A DNA stretch of 47,116 nt, from the NCBI GenBank assembly GCA_044227665.1, contig JBGAWK010000013.1:1-47116 (forward strand), given 5' to 3'. This stretch comes from JBGAWK01 sp044227665. GTDB lineage: Bacteria > Bacteroidota > Bacteroidia > Chitinophagales > JADIYW01. Positions within the stretch are counted from its first letter, which is position 1. Each line of letters begins with the position of its first letter. Position numbers and translations under genes: made by a program. Shown piece by piece: positions 8,007-18,053 of the stretch. The notes beneath the pieces were generated by a model. The model had not been told where the DNA came from. It made no database searches and worked only from the letters and a program-made list of their open reading frames with translations.

Positions 8007-9581
8007 CTAAGAGAAATCCTCTTGGAGGATTTTGGCAATATTTCTTTCTGCCAAAGCAGCTATGGTAAAGGCGGGATTGGAACAGGCACATACGCCAGGG
8101 ATGAGTGTCCCATCGTTTACATATAAATTGGGGTATTCCGGTAGTCGTCCATACATATCGGTAGCCTGCCCTATGACACAGCCACCTAGAGGGTGGTAAG
8201 TTACATTGGTAGCAAATTGCCCTTTTAGAATAAGGCTGTCTATGTAAGAGCCGGGATTGGCAGCATTTACCTTTTCTGCCCATAGCTTGGCAGCGGCAAC
8301 GGTTTCATCTACTCCAGTTTTTGCCCAGTCCAGATAAATATCGTCTGTATCTGCATTATATGTAATTGTTCCTCTATACGTTGTAGCACCGAGAGCAGCA
8401 TGAAAGTTGCTATATAAATCAGGTAGAAAAGGCAATACCAATCCCAGAGGCTGTGGTATGTTTTCTACCATTACAGGAATTATTGGATTGTCGAAATATT
8501 GTGAAGCTTCTGCTGGTGTCCATCCTGTATATGTTCCAGAGGATTCTTTTATTGTTCTTCTAAAGAAGGATTTGCCATTCGTGCCGAAACCTTTACCAAT
8601 TTGGTCGTTGAGGGCAGGCATATTAGAGGTCTGCTTTGCCTTCAATAAGAGTTTCAACGTATTGGGTGTGCCGGCACATAGGAACAGCTTTTCGGTTATA
8701 AATATTTTAGTACCTAAGACTTCACCAAATTCTGATAATTGTTCTGTAGTAACCTCGTACTTTTTGTCTGAAGTAAATGTGATGTTTAAAACATGGGTTT
8801 GGCTATGTAAAGTAGTATGTCCTGTAGCTATAGCATTCGTAATATAGTTTTTGTCGAGGCTGTCTTTGCTTCTATTTCTTGTGCCAAACATGCCGTCACC
8901 TTTCAGAAACTCTAGAGGTATCTCGCCTTTCATCTCTTTCCGCACTATTTCCCAGTCGTAAGAGGCGGGAAGCCTTCTTGCGCTTAGCCCTGCTCTATTT
9001 ACTTGGTCTCTGAAAGATCTGGCAAATTCATAATACCTTGAATTATAAATATCTTCAGGGATGTGGGAGATATTGATTTCCTGCTCTACTTTGGTATAAT
9101 ATTGAGTATCCATTTCATCGAAATTTATTTCACTAGGAAATACACGTTCGAATACTGCTTTATTAGGGCGCACATACGAGGCCCCGAATACAAGACTCCC
9201 GCCGCCTACACCTGCGGCATTGAAAAAGTTCATATTGGGAAAGTTATGGTATTCCATTACCCCTAAATATTTTTTGACAGGGATTTTTATATTTATCAAT
9301 GGGATGAAGGCTTCCTTTTTGAGCCAAGTAGATCTGTGGTCTATGCTAGTGAAGGAGCAGAAGTCATGGGCAGACCATGAGCGACCACGTTCTATAAGCA
9401 TATTTTTATGTCCTGCTTGCGAGAGCCTATATGCCGTAACAGAACCTCCAAAGCCAGAGCCTATAATTAAGTTGGGTGTATAAATTCGGGCTATAGGTGA
9501 AGGTGCGGTCTCTTTTTTGCATCCTGTGAGTATTGCTACCCCTGCCAGCGAGGAGGTCTTGATGAAATTTCTTCTTTTCAT
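8007..9581 (-). CDS. GMC-family FAD oxidoreductase (cholesterol-oxidase-like), Tat-exported lipoprotein
   Basis: From ATG 9581 the product is 524 residues. Its N-terminus has a twin-arginine signal (MKRRNFIK) followed by a lipobox-like end AILTGC with Cys21, suggesting Tat export of the folded flavoprotein and lipid anchoring. The FAD-binding motif IIGSGFGGSVTAYRLSQAG follows, then NAAGVGGGSLVFG near 130, and the GMC C-terminal signature NVTYHPLGGCVIG with the catalytic-type His, ending with NDGTLIPGVCACSNPAFTI. This layout matches cholesterol-oxidase-like GMC enzymes, which oxidise alcohols or sterol-like substrates; the real substrate is unknown. The ATG lies 5 bases after the stop of the acyltransferase gene. 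A possible further start at 9608 overlaps that gene and would spoil the Tat signal. It is the last gene of a six-gene unit. Confidence 0.85.
   Translation of the reverse strand: MKRRNFIKTSSLAGVAILTGCKKETAPSPIARIYTPNLIIGSGFGGSVTAYRLSQAGHKNMLIERGRSWSAHDFCSFTSIDHRSTWLKKEAFIPLINIKIPVKKYLGVMEYHNFPNMNFFNAAGVGGGSLVFGASYVRPNKAVFERVFPSEINFDEMDTQYYTKVEQEINISHIPEDIYNSRYYEFARSFRDQVNRAGLSARRLPASYDWEIVRKEMKGEIPLEFLKGDGMFGTRNRSKDSLDKNYITNAIATGHTTLHSQTHVLNITFTSDKKYEVTTEQLSEFGEVLGTKIFITEKLFLCAGTPNTLKLLLKAKQTSNMPALNDQIGKGFGTNGKSFFRRTIKESSGTYTGWTPAEASQYFDNPIIPVMVENIPQPLGLVLPFLPDLYSNFHAALGATTYRGTITYNADTDDIYLDWAKTGVDETVAAAKLWAEKVNAANPGSYIDSLILKGQFATNVTYHPLGGCVIGQATDMYGRLPEYPNLYVNDGTLIPGVCACSNPAFTIAALAERNIAKILQEDFS
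8014..8032 (+). terminator. Possible terminator hairpin between convergent genes
   Basis: A perfect 8-bp stem (AAATCCTC with GAGGATTT) closes a 3-base loop just inside the 3' end of the GMC gene and 28 bases after the GtrB-like stop. The stem ends in T but no long T-run follows, so termination is plausible but not strongly supported. Confidence 0.35.
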
Positions 9582-9586
9582 ATTTC

Positions 9587-10447
9587 TTATTTCTTTTTCA
9601 GCTTCCACCTTCTATGACTCCAAAGCCAAGTATGGGGTGCCTCTGAGATATTTTTTTCGAGATGGTAAATATATTGTGATATTTCGTTATCTATAGGTAC
9701 TAAGCATATTTTATATAATCCCCTTTTTAATCTAATATTATAACAATAATAGGATTGTGCTGCTAATAGTTCTGCAATTCGAATGGGGGAGGTAGTGAAA
9801 GCGGTATGCTGCGATAGGAAATCATGCCATTCTATTTGCCTTATCCCTGTGGGCGACTGATCTGGCACCATAGCAACTATAGAAGTATCCTTAATATTTT
9901 TTAATGAAATAATTTTTTTATAATCTATCAAAAATGTTCCTTTGGTGCTTCGTATGTATCGTACGATATTGTCAAATAGTGTTGCACTCAAATGTCTGTA
10001 AATAATATAGACAGGAAGCTGCTCGCCATACAATGATAGGGTCTTGGCTGCCCACTCCCAGTTGCCTATATGTCCTGTGAGTATAAGTACATTGCTATTG
10101 CGATGTTTGAGTTGTCTCATGATATGCATAGTATGCTCATCTATCAATAAATGTCTATGATAGAATGAATCTTTCGCACTCGTGCTTTTGATTATCTCAG
10201 CTATTAGTTCACCTAGATAAGTATAATATTTGTTTTTTACGATGGCAAGTTCTTCACTATGTTTTAAGGGAAAACTATAGTCAAGGTTGTCATCTATGAC
10301 ATCACTGCGATAGTATAATACCTTGGACAAAAACCATGCGATTATGTCTCCGAGAATATATAATATGCTCATTGGCAATAAGGATATTATCCATAAGTTT
10401 ATCCATAATATTCTTGAAAATATAGATACGATTATAGATTTTATCAT
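9587..10447 (-). CDS. LpxL/HtrB-type lipid A acyltransferase
   Basis: The product (286 residues from ATG 10447) belongs to the lysophospholipid acyltransferase family that adds a secondary acyl chain to lipid A at the inner membrane. It has an N-terminal membrane helix region (about 5-45), the H-x4-E catalytic motif in GHIGNWEWA, the DQSPTG segment that shapes the acyl-acceptor site, and the C-terminal PHTWLWSHRRWK signature. The ATG overlaps the stop of the upstream subtilase gene as ATGA, so translational coupling is likely. Starting at 10474 would lengthen the overlap for no gain. In Bacteroidota such enzymes can also make other acylated lipids, so the exact acceptor is not fixed. Confidence 0.85.
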   Translation of the reverse strand: MIKSIIVSIFSRILWINLWIISLLPMSILYILGDIIAWFLSKVLYYRSDVIDDNLDYSFPLKHSEELAIVKNKYYTYLGELIAEIIKSTSAKDSFYHRHLLIDEHTMHIMRQLKHRNSNVLILTGHIGNWEWAAKTLSLYGEQLPVYIIYRHLSATLFDNIVRYIRSTKGTFLIDYKKIISLKNIKDTSIVAMVPDQSPTGIRQIEWHDFLSQHTAFTTSPIRIAELLAAQSYYCYNIRLKRGLYKICLVPIDNEISQYIYHLEKNISEAPHTWLWSHRRWKLKKK

Positions 10448-13400
10448 TGAAGTTTTAGTACTTTTCCTGTCCAATGGCTATTATTTCTGCCTGCAAAATC
10501 TATGATATACTCGCCTGTAGCCATCCTGTAAGTAGGCAAATCTTGGATGGAATTATATCCTGGCAAGAGACGCATATTTTTTTTGTAAATACTTTTTCCT
10601 TCTGTATCATATATAGAAAGGACACCATCGGAATAGGAACTTGATGAAAATGTAATATGTAGTTGGTCATTCACGAAAGAGGTTTGCAGACTATAGTTTT
10701 CTTTTATTGGCGTAAGGATGAAGTTGACAGTATCCATAAGGCTGTACAAATAACTGTTGTTATTATTATAGGCTTTTACTCTATAAAAAATTATTCCCGT
10801 AGTGGGTGTGATATTGTCAAAGAAATTGTAGTTGCGTATAGAACTGGAAATACCTTCGGCATATACGGTATCTAGGACGCCAAATGAAAGTCCGTCAATG
10901 GAATATTCTACTAGAAACCATTTTGCATTATTTTCATTGGCTGTTGACCATTCCAACAAAACATTATTATTGAATTTCTTTGCTTCTATATGTATGATAT
11001 TTGCAAAAGGATTAGCTTGCGAGTTATATCTATCATCTATAAGGTAAAATTCGCCGAACTCAGAGGTTTTAAATTCTATATAATAGCCGTCATTGTAAGG
11101 ATATATTTTATACTTACTACTATCTATCCATTCTCCTTGCCCAAATAAGTTGTCATAATATTCTGCATTTATATTATAACTATTGTATCTAAATAGCTTT
11201 AAATGATAGACATTGCGAATGGAGTCCTCAAATTTTCCGGCATATTGTAAGAATTCTTCATTGCGGAGATATAATCTGACCGTTACGGGACTGGTGGGCT
11301 GACTTTCGGGTTCTATAGACCAGCTTCTTGGGAATATATAATGATTATTATAGGCTTGCGCAGTTCTTGGGCGTGCATTGTAATGCATACGTATGAGACC
11401 TAGGTTTTGCCCTTTGTCATCAATCTGTGCTACTAATCCACTAAAATTGAAGATATCATTCCATCCTCCTCCGGATGTCACTTGGATGAGTACAATAGAA
11501 TCCTGTGTGGCGATAGGCTGCGGATTTTCAAAAATATGTACATCATCTACTGCATAACCATCGTAGTTGGCATATTGGTCTGTGCGTAGTCTATAGCGAA
11601 GTACTACAAAATCGGTACTATCTGTAGCTATAGGCAGCGGAACGAGATTGGAGGCAACTTGCCAAGGGAGTTTGGACTTGTCCCAAAATAATCTTGAGGA
11701 GTCGGAATTATACCAATTGTAGCCTGAGTTTTTGGTGCCTAATGTTTTCCATGTATTTCCATAGTCGTAGCTGTACTCCATGAGTACATCATCATACCCT
11801 GCTTCTAGCTCAGCGGTATGCTGGAAGCTTACCATCGGAGACCCGAATAGTGTGCCCATATTTATGCAACCAAAGGATATTGTAGAGTTTTCAAAACTAT
11901 TGTACCTGTCTGTAAGATCTGTAACCCAAGATTTAGTGCCGGAAACAGAGCCTATAAGGGTTCTTTTGGCAGGTGTACCCCAAGCCCAAGAGCTATTATC
12001 GCCATCGGCGGCGAAATTGCCATTTGATTTCTCAAAATTTTCAAAGTAAGGGAATTCAGCAATAGTATTAAATTTAGCAATATGTATAGTGTTTGCAGTA
12101 TCATTGGATTTGAAATTATCTGTAGCGTTTACATATATCTTAATAATATTAGTACCAATTGTAAGTTCAGTATTGAGTTTGTTTAGATATAGTGTGGCAG
12201 TATCTCCGGGAGAAATTGTCCCAAATAATGTGTCGCGTCGGATACCAATATTGTTTATCGCATAAAATACTATGGGATTGGAAATTGCTTGAACTGAATT
12301 ATTGATAATATCTACACTAATTTTTCCGGTAGCTTGCTGCCCTTCGCAGAGAAGGGGCGGAGATATGGCATTGATAAGACCAATATCTTTTCCGGCATTA
12401 TAAATTGTAATATCATCGAAGGTATAGCCGCCAAAATTAAATCTATCTTGTGCTACATTGTTACCCTTATATACTATTTTGAGTTGTGTAGATGTAGAAT
12501 AATTTTGACCGTTCAAGGTGTTTAGGAATTTAGTAAGGTTGATATTTTGTACTGATTTGTAATAGCCCGAATCTATTCTGCTGGCATATAAATCATAAAT
12601 TTCTATCCAAGGGTCTGTATCTTTTCCTCTAATAAATATTTTGTCTCCGTCATTTTTTTCACCTCTATGCATGTAGGCAAAATCCATAAATAGTATAGAG
12701 TCTGCATACTTGGATAAGTTTAGCGTGATGATAGCCTCATTTGTACGTATAGAGCCGGACTTAAAGTTGTCTATAGTCAAGCATCTATTGCCTGTGCGAG
12801 GCATACCATCGTATTCGGTATTGCGCAGTCTGCCTATAGAATCCGAGATAAAATCTAGTGCGTCGAAGCCGTAGGGTGCTATTGTAGATTTCTGTAATTC
12901 TATAGGTGCTGCTTCAAAGCCTTCATAATATGGAAGGGTAAGGGGTGGATTTACTACGTGGCGTATGGTAAATATTTGGGTGTCATTATCTTTGAAATTG
13001 TCAGCAGCAGCATTCGTCCATACTTTTAGCGTATAGTCACCTATGGCGGAGAAATTTTCTGTACCTGGAAACTTGATGATGTCGGTATCTCTTGCGGCAA
13101 TACTACTAGGCACTAGAACACTAAAAGTATCTGTGTTATTGAGGGTGTATGATACCGTATAATTGCTCAAGGCTGTAGTGCCATAGTTTTTTACCACCAC
13201 TTGTATTTGTTCGTTCCCTATGGATGTGGATGTCAAGGCTCTGCCACCTAGTGGATAACCCATTGCCCATGCACCAATATCCTGTGTTCTCGAACAATTA
13301 TTGATATCTGGGGTGACAGCGATAGCTATAGAACGACGACCTTCTACACCATTTTTTACCGCAGATGCAGAGAAATAAACTTTTTTTCCTATTGTTAGAT

Positions 13401-15666
13401 GATTAACAGTATATGAGGTGTTTGTGGTCCCTAAGAGTACTAATCCTGTATCTGCTATTTGATAGATATTGAAATAATCGGCACCAGAAGCACCGCTTAT
13501 ACCTAGCGTGATACTATTTTCACATTGTGAAGAAACGGCAAGTATAGGTAAGGGCAAGATAGAGAATGGCTCGCTGGTAAACTGCATATCTCCCGATGTG
13601 ATACGTACATAGGCTTTGTTGATGACATAAGTATTGGGTACAGCCCATGACTTCCAGTAGTTGAGGATATTTTTGTAGTCTATATCCGCGGCTACGGTAG
13701 TCCAAGTAGTGCCGCTATCTACAGAAACCTGAATTGTAGGATTTGTACCTATACCTAATCCCTCCCATCTGAGACGCTCTGTGCTGCCACCTTGCAGTAT
13801 TTCGCCACCTTTAGGATAGGTCATGGCTATATAGGATGGTCTATATGTCCAGGATAGTGAATAGGACTGAGGTCCTAGGGGCACGCTGAAGCCCTTTATG
13901 CGTATCGTATAATTACCGGGGATGGGCGTAGGAATAGTTACCTGTTCTACATTGTTCAATGTGTCTATACCATTTGTAGCAATTTGTGATGGGTCATTTG
14001 GACTTAATATTAAGGGGTTTATAATATTGCCATCTGGCGTTAGAACTTCCAGGTCTAAATTGTTTACTAAAACTTTAGCTATAGGCAAAGAGGCTTCTCG
14101 GTCTGTCCAAGTTAGTAATACCTTGAGGGTGTTCATTCCATCAGGTACGGTGATGGTGTGTGTTTGTAAGGCCGCATTTGTAACGGCACCCTCTATAAAC
14201 CTGTTTTCACTTATAGCTTTTATAGCTTCTAAGGCATCTACTTGCCCAAATCCGTATCTGTAGTCGGGTCCGGAATTGCCTAGGTCTTTAGACGTGTTTA
14301 ATAGTATAGATTTTATCAATGAGGTAGTAGGGTTAGTGCCATACTGTTTGCGATATTGTTCGTACATGAGTGCCGTGATGCCTGTAACTTGCGGTGCTGC
14401 GTGGGACGAACCCCAAGCACTGCCATAGTTGTCATTGATGTAGGTACTGGATACGGCTGCCCCTTTTGCTACTACATCGGGTTTGAGCCTTCCATCTACG
14501 GTAGGACCAGTACTGCTGCTTATCCATAGGGTGTCATTGAAATCTGTCCATCCTACAGTGATTACGTTTTTTGATCCTTGGAATCCAGGTACTACCGTAT
14601 TGTATGGGCCGCATAGAGAGCCACTATTGCCTACGGCAAATACTTGTGTAACTGTAGGATTTAATCGTATCAACTTGTCCAAATCTGCAGATTCTGTAAC
14701 ATAGAGTCCTGAAAATCCACAGTAAAAAGGATAGGGTCCCTGTAGATAGTAAGAGTGGTTGTTCGTCAAAACACCTTGTTGGGTGATTGCCATTTTATAT
14801 TCCGTAACTAGGTCTTCCTTTTCATAATTTCTTACAAATACCTTAGCCTCAGGCGACATTCCTCTTAATCGCATATTGATAAGTCCGCCACCTACGATAG
14901 CACCTACTACATGTGAGGCATGATTGGATAATCCTAATGAAAAAAAGTCTTTGTCAATATTTATTACATTGTCACGATAATCTGAATGAGGCCCTACAAT
15001 ACCGCCATCCCATACGCCAATATTTATATTTTTTCCATATAAATTAAAGCTGTTGGGGGTGTTGGAGCTTACGCCGTACATATTATTGAGAATAAAGCCA
15101 TCATAAAGTAGAGGTGAGGATGTCCTAAGGTGGAAGGATATGAATTTGACGAAAGGCAGTTCTGCTAGTTTTTCTATATCGGCATACGCAACCTTGCAGT
15201 AGAATCTGGAGTTTTCCTCATTGTGTCCCCAAAATTGGATATGTAGATTTTTACAGGCTTCCAAAATGTGAGAGGAGGGGGTGTTTTCAAAGTATCTTAC
15301 TTGAATATCTAGTGAAGAAGAAGTAGAGGTACTATAATATTGCCTGAGGTCTGTACTTATTTTGTTTTCTGAAGGCAGCCATCCTAAGCGGGTATTTTTC
15401 GGCAAGGCATTCATGTTGTTTTTATCTATAGAGAAGTAGTAAGCCTCGCTTCCTGCATAGCCATCTATGGTGATAGGTAGTGCTAATATGTCGTTTATAT
15501 CCGCCTGAATAACGCCATAAAACGTATTGCTATAAACATTTTTTTCCATATAGGATGTATTCAGTCTGCTATCGGCAGATGGCTCTAGCCATTGTATGGA
15601 TACTGATTGCTGTGCTATAATATTGCCTGCAATACATAGCATTATGCAACTAAGAATTTTTTTCAT
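10444..15666 (-). CDS. Giant S8 subtilisin-family protease with type IX secretion C-terminal domain
   Basis: The 1740-residue product has a Sec signal peptide (residues 1-18, ending in NIIAQQ), an N-terminal prodomain-like region to about 205, and a subtilase domain with Asp220 (GVWDGG), His249 (SNHASHVVG) and Ser421 (GSSHAAP); the oxyanion-type Asn is in FAVGNSGS. A PPC/P-like beta domain follows (about 500-620), then several Ig-like, fibronectin-like and CARDB-like modules and two MAM/jellyroll-like segments (repeated 'PYYEGFE' and 'PYFENFE' starts). The last 80 residues form a type A T9SS sorting domain (IYDTEGKSIYKKN...LKLQ). It should be secreted across the outer membrane by the type IX system and degrade proteins outside the cell. 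The ATG lies 9 bases after the mutS2 stop. The first His motif, NHASH instead of HGTH, is a variant. Confidence 0.9.
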   Translation of the reverse strand: MKKILSCIMLCIAGNIIAQQSVSIQWLEPSADSRLNTSYMEKNVYSNTFYGVIQADINDILALPITIDGYAGSEAYYFSIDKNNMNALPKNTRLGWLPSENKISTDLRQYYSTSTSSSLDIQVRYFENTPSSHILEACKNLHIQFWGHNEENSRFYCKVAYADIEKLAELPFVKFISFHLRTSSPLLYDGFILNNMYGVSSNTPNSFNLYGKNINIGVWDGGIVGPHSDYRDNVINIDKDFFSLGLSNHASHVVGAIVGGGLINMRLRGMSPEAKVFVRNYEKEDLVTEYKMAITQQGVLTNNHSYYLQGPYPFYCGFSGLYVTESADLDKLIRLNPTVTQVFAVGNSGSLCGPYNTVVPGFQGSKNVITVGWTDFNDTLWISSSTGPTVDGRLKPDVVAKGAAVSSTYINDNYGSAWGSSHAAPQVTGITALMYEQYRKQYGTNPTTSLIKSILLNTSKDLGNSGPDYRYGFGQVDALEAIKAISENRFIEGAVTNAALQTHTITVPDGMNTLKVLLTWTDREASLPIAKVLVNNLDLEVLTPDGNIINPLILSPNDPSQIATNGIDTLNNVEQVTIPTPIPGNYTIRIKGFSVPLGPQSYSLSWTYRPSYIAMTYPKGGEILQGGSTERLRWEGLGIGTNPTIQVSVDSGTTWTTVAADIDYKNILNYWKSWAVPNTYVINKAYVRITSGDMQFTSEPFSILPLPILAVSSQCENSITLGISGASGADYFNIYQIADTGLVLLGTTNTSYTVNHLTIGKKVYFSASAVKNGVEGRRSIAIAVTPDINNCSRTQDIGAWAMGYPLGGRALTSTSIGNEQIQVVVKNYGTTALSNYTVSYTLNNTDTFSVLVPSSIAARDTDIIKFPGTENFSAIGDYTLKVWTNAAADNFKDNDTQIFTIRHVVNPPLTLPYYEGFEAAPIELQKSTIAPYGFDALDFISDSIGRLRNTEYDGMPRTGNRCLTIDNFKSGSIRTNEAIITLNLSKYADSILFMDFAYMHRGEKNDGDKIFIRGKDTDPWIEIYDLYASRIDSGYYKSVQNINLTKFLNTLNGQNYSTSTQLKIVYKGNNVAQDRFNFGGYTFDDITIYNAGKDIGLINAISPPLLCEGQQATGKISVDIINNSVQAISNPIVFYAINNIGIRRDTLFGTISPGDTATLYLNKLNTELTIGTNIIKIYVNATDNFKSNDTANTIHIAKFNTIAEFPYFENFEKSNGNFAADGDNSSWAWGTPAKRTLIGSVSGTKSWVTDLTDRYNSFENSTISFGCINMGTLFGSPMVSFQHTAELEAGYDDVLMEYSYDYGNTWKTLGTKNSGYNWYNSDSSRLFWDKSKLPWQVASNLVPLPIATDSTDFVVLRYRLRTDQYANYDGYAVDDVHIFENPQPIATQDSIVLIQVTSGGGWNDIFNFSGLVAQIDDKGQNLGLIRMHYNARPRTAQAYNNHYIFPRSWSIEPESQPTSPVTVRLYLRNEEFLQYAGKFEDSIRNVYHLKLFRYNSYNINAEYYDNLFGQGEWIDSSKYKIYPYNDGYYIEFKTSEFGEFYLIDDRYNSQANPFANIIHIEAKKFNNNVLLEWSTANENNAKWFLVEYSIDGLSFGVLDTVYAEGISSSIRNYNFFDNITPTTGIIFYRVKAYNNNNSYLYSLMDTVNFILTPIKENYSLQTSFVNDQLHITFSSSSYSDGVLSIYDTEGKSIYKKNMRLLPGYNSIQDLPTYRMATGEYIIDFAGRNNSHWTGKVLKLQ

Positions 15667-15675
15667 ACATTAAAA

Positions 15676-18051
15676 TTAAGATATTTCTACTAATGTGATA
15701 CCTTCTGAGGCGTTTATGTTGCTTTCCGTTGAAAATTTCTTTACATGTGGATATTTTTTCAGGTAGTGGTGTACAAGATTCCTAAGTACACCTGTGCCTT
15801 TGCCATGGATAATTTTCACCTGATTTACATTGTAAAGCAATGCTTTATCCATAAAATTATCTAATGCTTTAAAAGCTTCTGCCATACTTAATCCTCGGAT
15901 ATCTAATTCTATATTAAAGGCTGCCTTTTCCAAGAGTTTTTTGCTTTTCTGGCTGTTACTCTTTTGGCTTCCTCTATGTGTCGGGGTGTTGGCAAGTCGA
16001 AGGTTTGAAAGTTTGACTAGCGTAAGCATAGTGCCAAAGGAAACTAATGCATTTTCTTTACGCAGTTCCTGTACTATACCTATTTCACTTCCATCAAGGA
16101 GAAGTACAGCGTCATTTACCGCTATGGGTGTATATATTGGCGGGTTTTGATGGTTGTCAATTTCTTTCTCTAGAGACGCTCTATGAGAATCTATATGCTT
16201 GCGTAGGGATAAGAATTTGTCTTTATCGTCTTTATTTTCTTTCCATTCGCGCATTTTATTTTCTAAGTCCCGACTTAGCGTGTTATAATCTTCTAGGCTC
16301 TTCTCTTTGAAGTTCTTAATGAGTTGCTTTTTTTCTTTTTCAAGATTCTGCTTTAAAAGTTCATAATGTGCCTGTAAATCAGATACTTGCTGCTCTCGCT
16401 GTTGCAAGTTTTTTCGGAGTCCTTTTATATATTGTTTTTCATTTTGGATGGCGGTGAGGGATATTTCCAGTGCTTTATTCTGGTCGGTGAGTTTGTCCGT
16501 AGCATGTTTTATTATTTGAGGAGAGAGACCATTTTTTTTTGCTATTTCAAAGGTGAAAGAGCTTCCGGGTACACCAGTTTGTAAGCAGTATGTAGGCTGT
16601 AAATTCTTGTGATCAAAAGTCATGGACGCATTATAGGCTTGTGGGTGATTGCCTGCCCATACTTTGAGGTTGGCATAATGTGTGGTGACAATTCCAAAAC
16701 ATTTTTTTTCATATAGCTCATCTAATATGGCTTCGGCTACAGCCCCACCGAGCAAGGGGTCTGTGCCATCGCCCATCTCATCGGCAAGGAACAGGGTGTT
16801 GCCATCGCTATTTTTTAGAAAGTATTGCATGGCATGTAAGTGGGCACTATAGGTGCTAAGGTCGTTGTATATGTCCTGCTTATCTCCGATGTCAATAAAT
16901 AATTTGCTAAACAATGCTACGGATGATCCCTCATCACATGGCAGCAGCATCCCGTGATACAGCATCAGTTGGAATATTCCTAATGACTTTAGTACGATGG
17001 ACTTGCCTCCAGCATTGGGGCCGCTTATTACCATGATGCGTTGCTCATGGTGTAGGTGCAGAGAGTTGGCAATGACTTCTTTGTTATTTTTTTGTGCTTG
17101 TAGCAGGAGTATAGGATGTCGGAAATTGTTTAGCTTTAGGTCTTGTCTTTCATTTACCTCCGGGACTATGGCATTGATCTGTAGTGCCAGGTATGCCTTG
17201 GCTCTTATGCCGTCCAGTTGTCCTAATATATATTGGTAGGTATGTAAATGCTGGGCATAAGGTCTGAAATATTGGGTGATACTTTTGAGTATTCTTATTT
17301 GTTCCTTATGATATTGGGACTGTAGTTCACTGATTTCGTTGCTGATATGTACGGTTTCTTCGGGTTCTATGAACGTGATACTGCCGCCAGAGGATTCGTC
17401 TAAGAATATGCCTTGTATGCTGCGTTTGTGTTCAGCTCTTACTGCCAATACCCGCCTGCCGCTGCGTATGCTTTCTTCTTGTTCGTGTAGGATATTTGTG
17501 TTACGGTATTTTTGGATTATTTTTTTAAAAACTTGTTGTAGTTTTTGTTCTTTGTCAAGTATGCTGTCTGCAATATTTTTTAATTCTGGGCTGGCATCGG
17601 GACGCAGGAGGGTTTTTTCTGTGTCCACAATTTTATCTAGTTTTTGGAGCCAGGTATTATCAAAATATAGCTCAGTAAATAATGCTTGCAAATGGGGATA
17701 TTGATTCCATCTTTTCTTTTGTTGGAAATATTGCAGGCATTTTTTTACGGCAAAAAGATTTTTATATAATATACCTAATTGTTCTACTGAGAAGTAGTCG
17801 TTTTCAATTTTTAGGATATGCAGGAAGTTGACATCATCAAATCCTTCTTGAGGAAGCATTTCATCGTATTGTAATATCAGCTTACATTCGCCTACTGTTT
17901 TTAGAGTGTCTTGCAATTCGGCAGCAGTAGTGATGGGCGGAAGATTCTCCAAATATTTTCTGCCTAGTGCGCCACAGGTATGCTGCAGTGTCTGCTGCCA
18001 TAGTACGTCGAAGTCCAGAAGCTGCTTGATGTCGTCAGGATAGTAATGCAT
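15676..18051 (-). CDS. mutS2: MutS2-family ATPase/endonuclease
   Basis: The 791-residue protein has the MutS2 order of domains: an N-terminal core/lever region (about 1-290), a MutS-type ATPase with Walker A GPNAGGKS (Lys350) and Walker B LFLADEMGDGTDP, a coiled coil at about 515-640 rich in Lys/Glu/Gln, and a C-terminal Smr domain starting ELDIRGLSMAEAF with the HGKGTGVLR motif (His749). MutS2 in other bacteria suppresses recombination or rescues collided ribosomes, and the Smr domain is the nuclease part. Length fits the family. Only 2 bases separate its ATG from the DUF4249 gene stop, so it sits inside a transport/secretion gene run, an unusual place for this housekeeping gene. Confidence 0.93.
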   Translation of the reverse strand: MHYYPDDIKQLLDFDVLWQQTLQHTCGALGRKYLENLPPITTAAELQDTLKTVGECKLILQYDEMLPQEGFDDVNFLHILKIENDYFSVEQLGILYKNLFAVKKCLQYFQQKKRWNQYPHLQALFTELYFDNTWLQKLDKIVDTEKTLLRPDASPELKNIADSILDKEQKLQQVFKKIIQKYRNTNILHEQEESIRSGRRVLAVRAEHKRSIQGIFLDESSGGSITFIEPEETVHISNEISELQSQYHKEQIRILKSITQYFRPYAQHLHTYQYILGQLDGIRAKAYLALQINAIVPEVNERQDLKLNNFRHPILLLQAQKNNKEVIANSLHLHHEQRIMVISGPNAGGKSIVLKSLGIFQLMLYHGMLLPCDEGSSVALFSKLFIDIGDKQDIYNDLSTYSAHLHAMQYFLKNSDGNTLFLADEMGDGTDPLLGGAVAEAILDELYEKKCFGIVTTHYANLKVWAGNHPQAYNASMTFDHKNLQPTYCLQTGVPGSSFTFEIAKKNGLSPQIIKHATDKLTDQNKALEISLTAIQNEKQYIKGLRKNLQQREQQVSDLQAHYELLKQNLEKEKKQLIKNFKEKSLEDYNTLSRDLENKMREWKENKDDKDKFLSLRKHIDSHRASLEKEIDNHQNPPIYTPIAVNDAVLLLDGSEIGIVQELRKENALVSFGTMLTLVKLSNLRLANTPTHRGSQKSNSQKSKKLLEKAAFNIELDIRGLSMAEAFKALDNFMDKALLYNVNQVKIIHGKGTGVLRNLVHHYLKKYPHVKKFSTESNINASEGITLVEIS

Positions 18052-18053
18052 GG

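Noticed and set aside
11780..14704. Several plus-strand open frames inside the giant protease gene
   Set aside because: They are antisense shadows of a long, motif-rich coding sequence.
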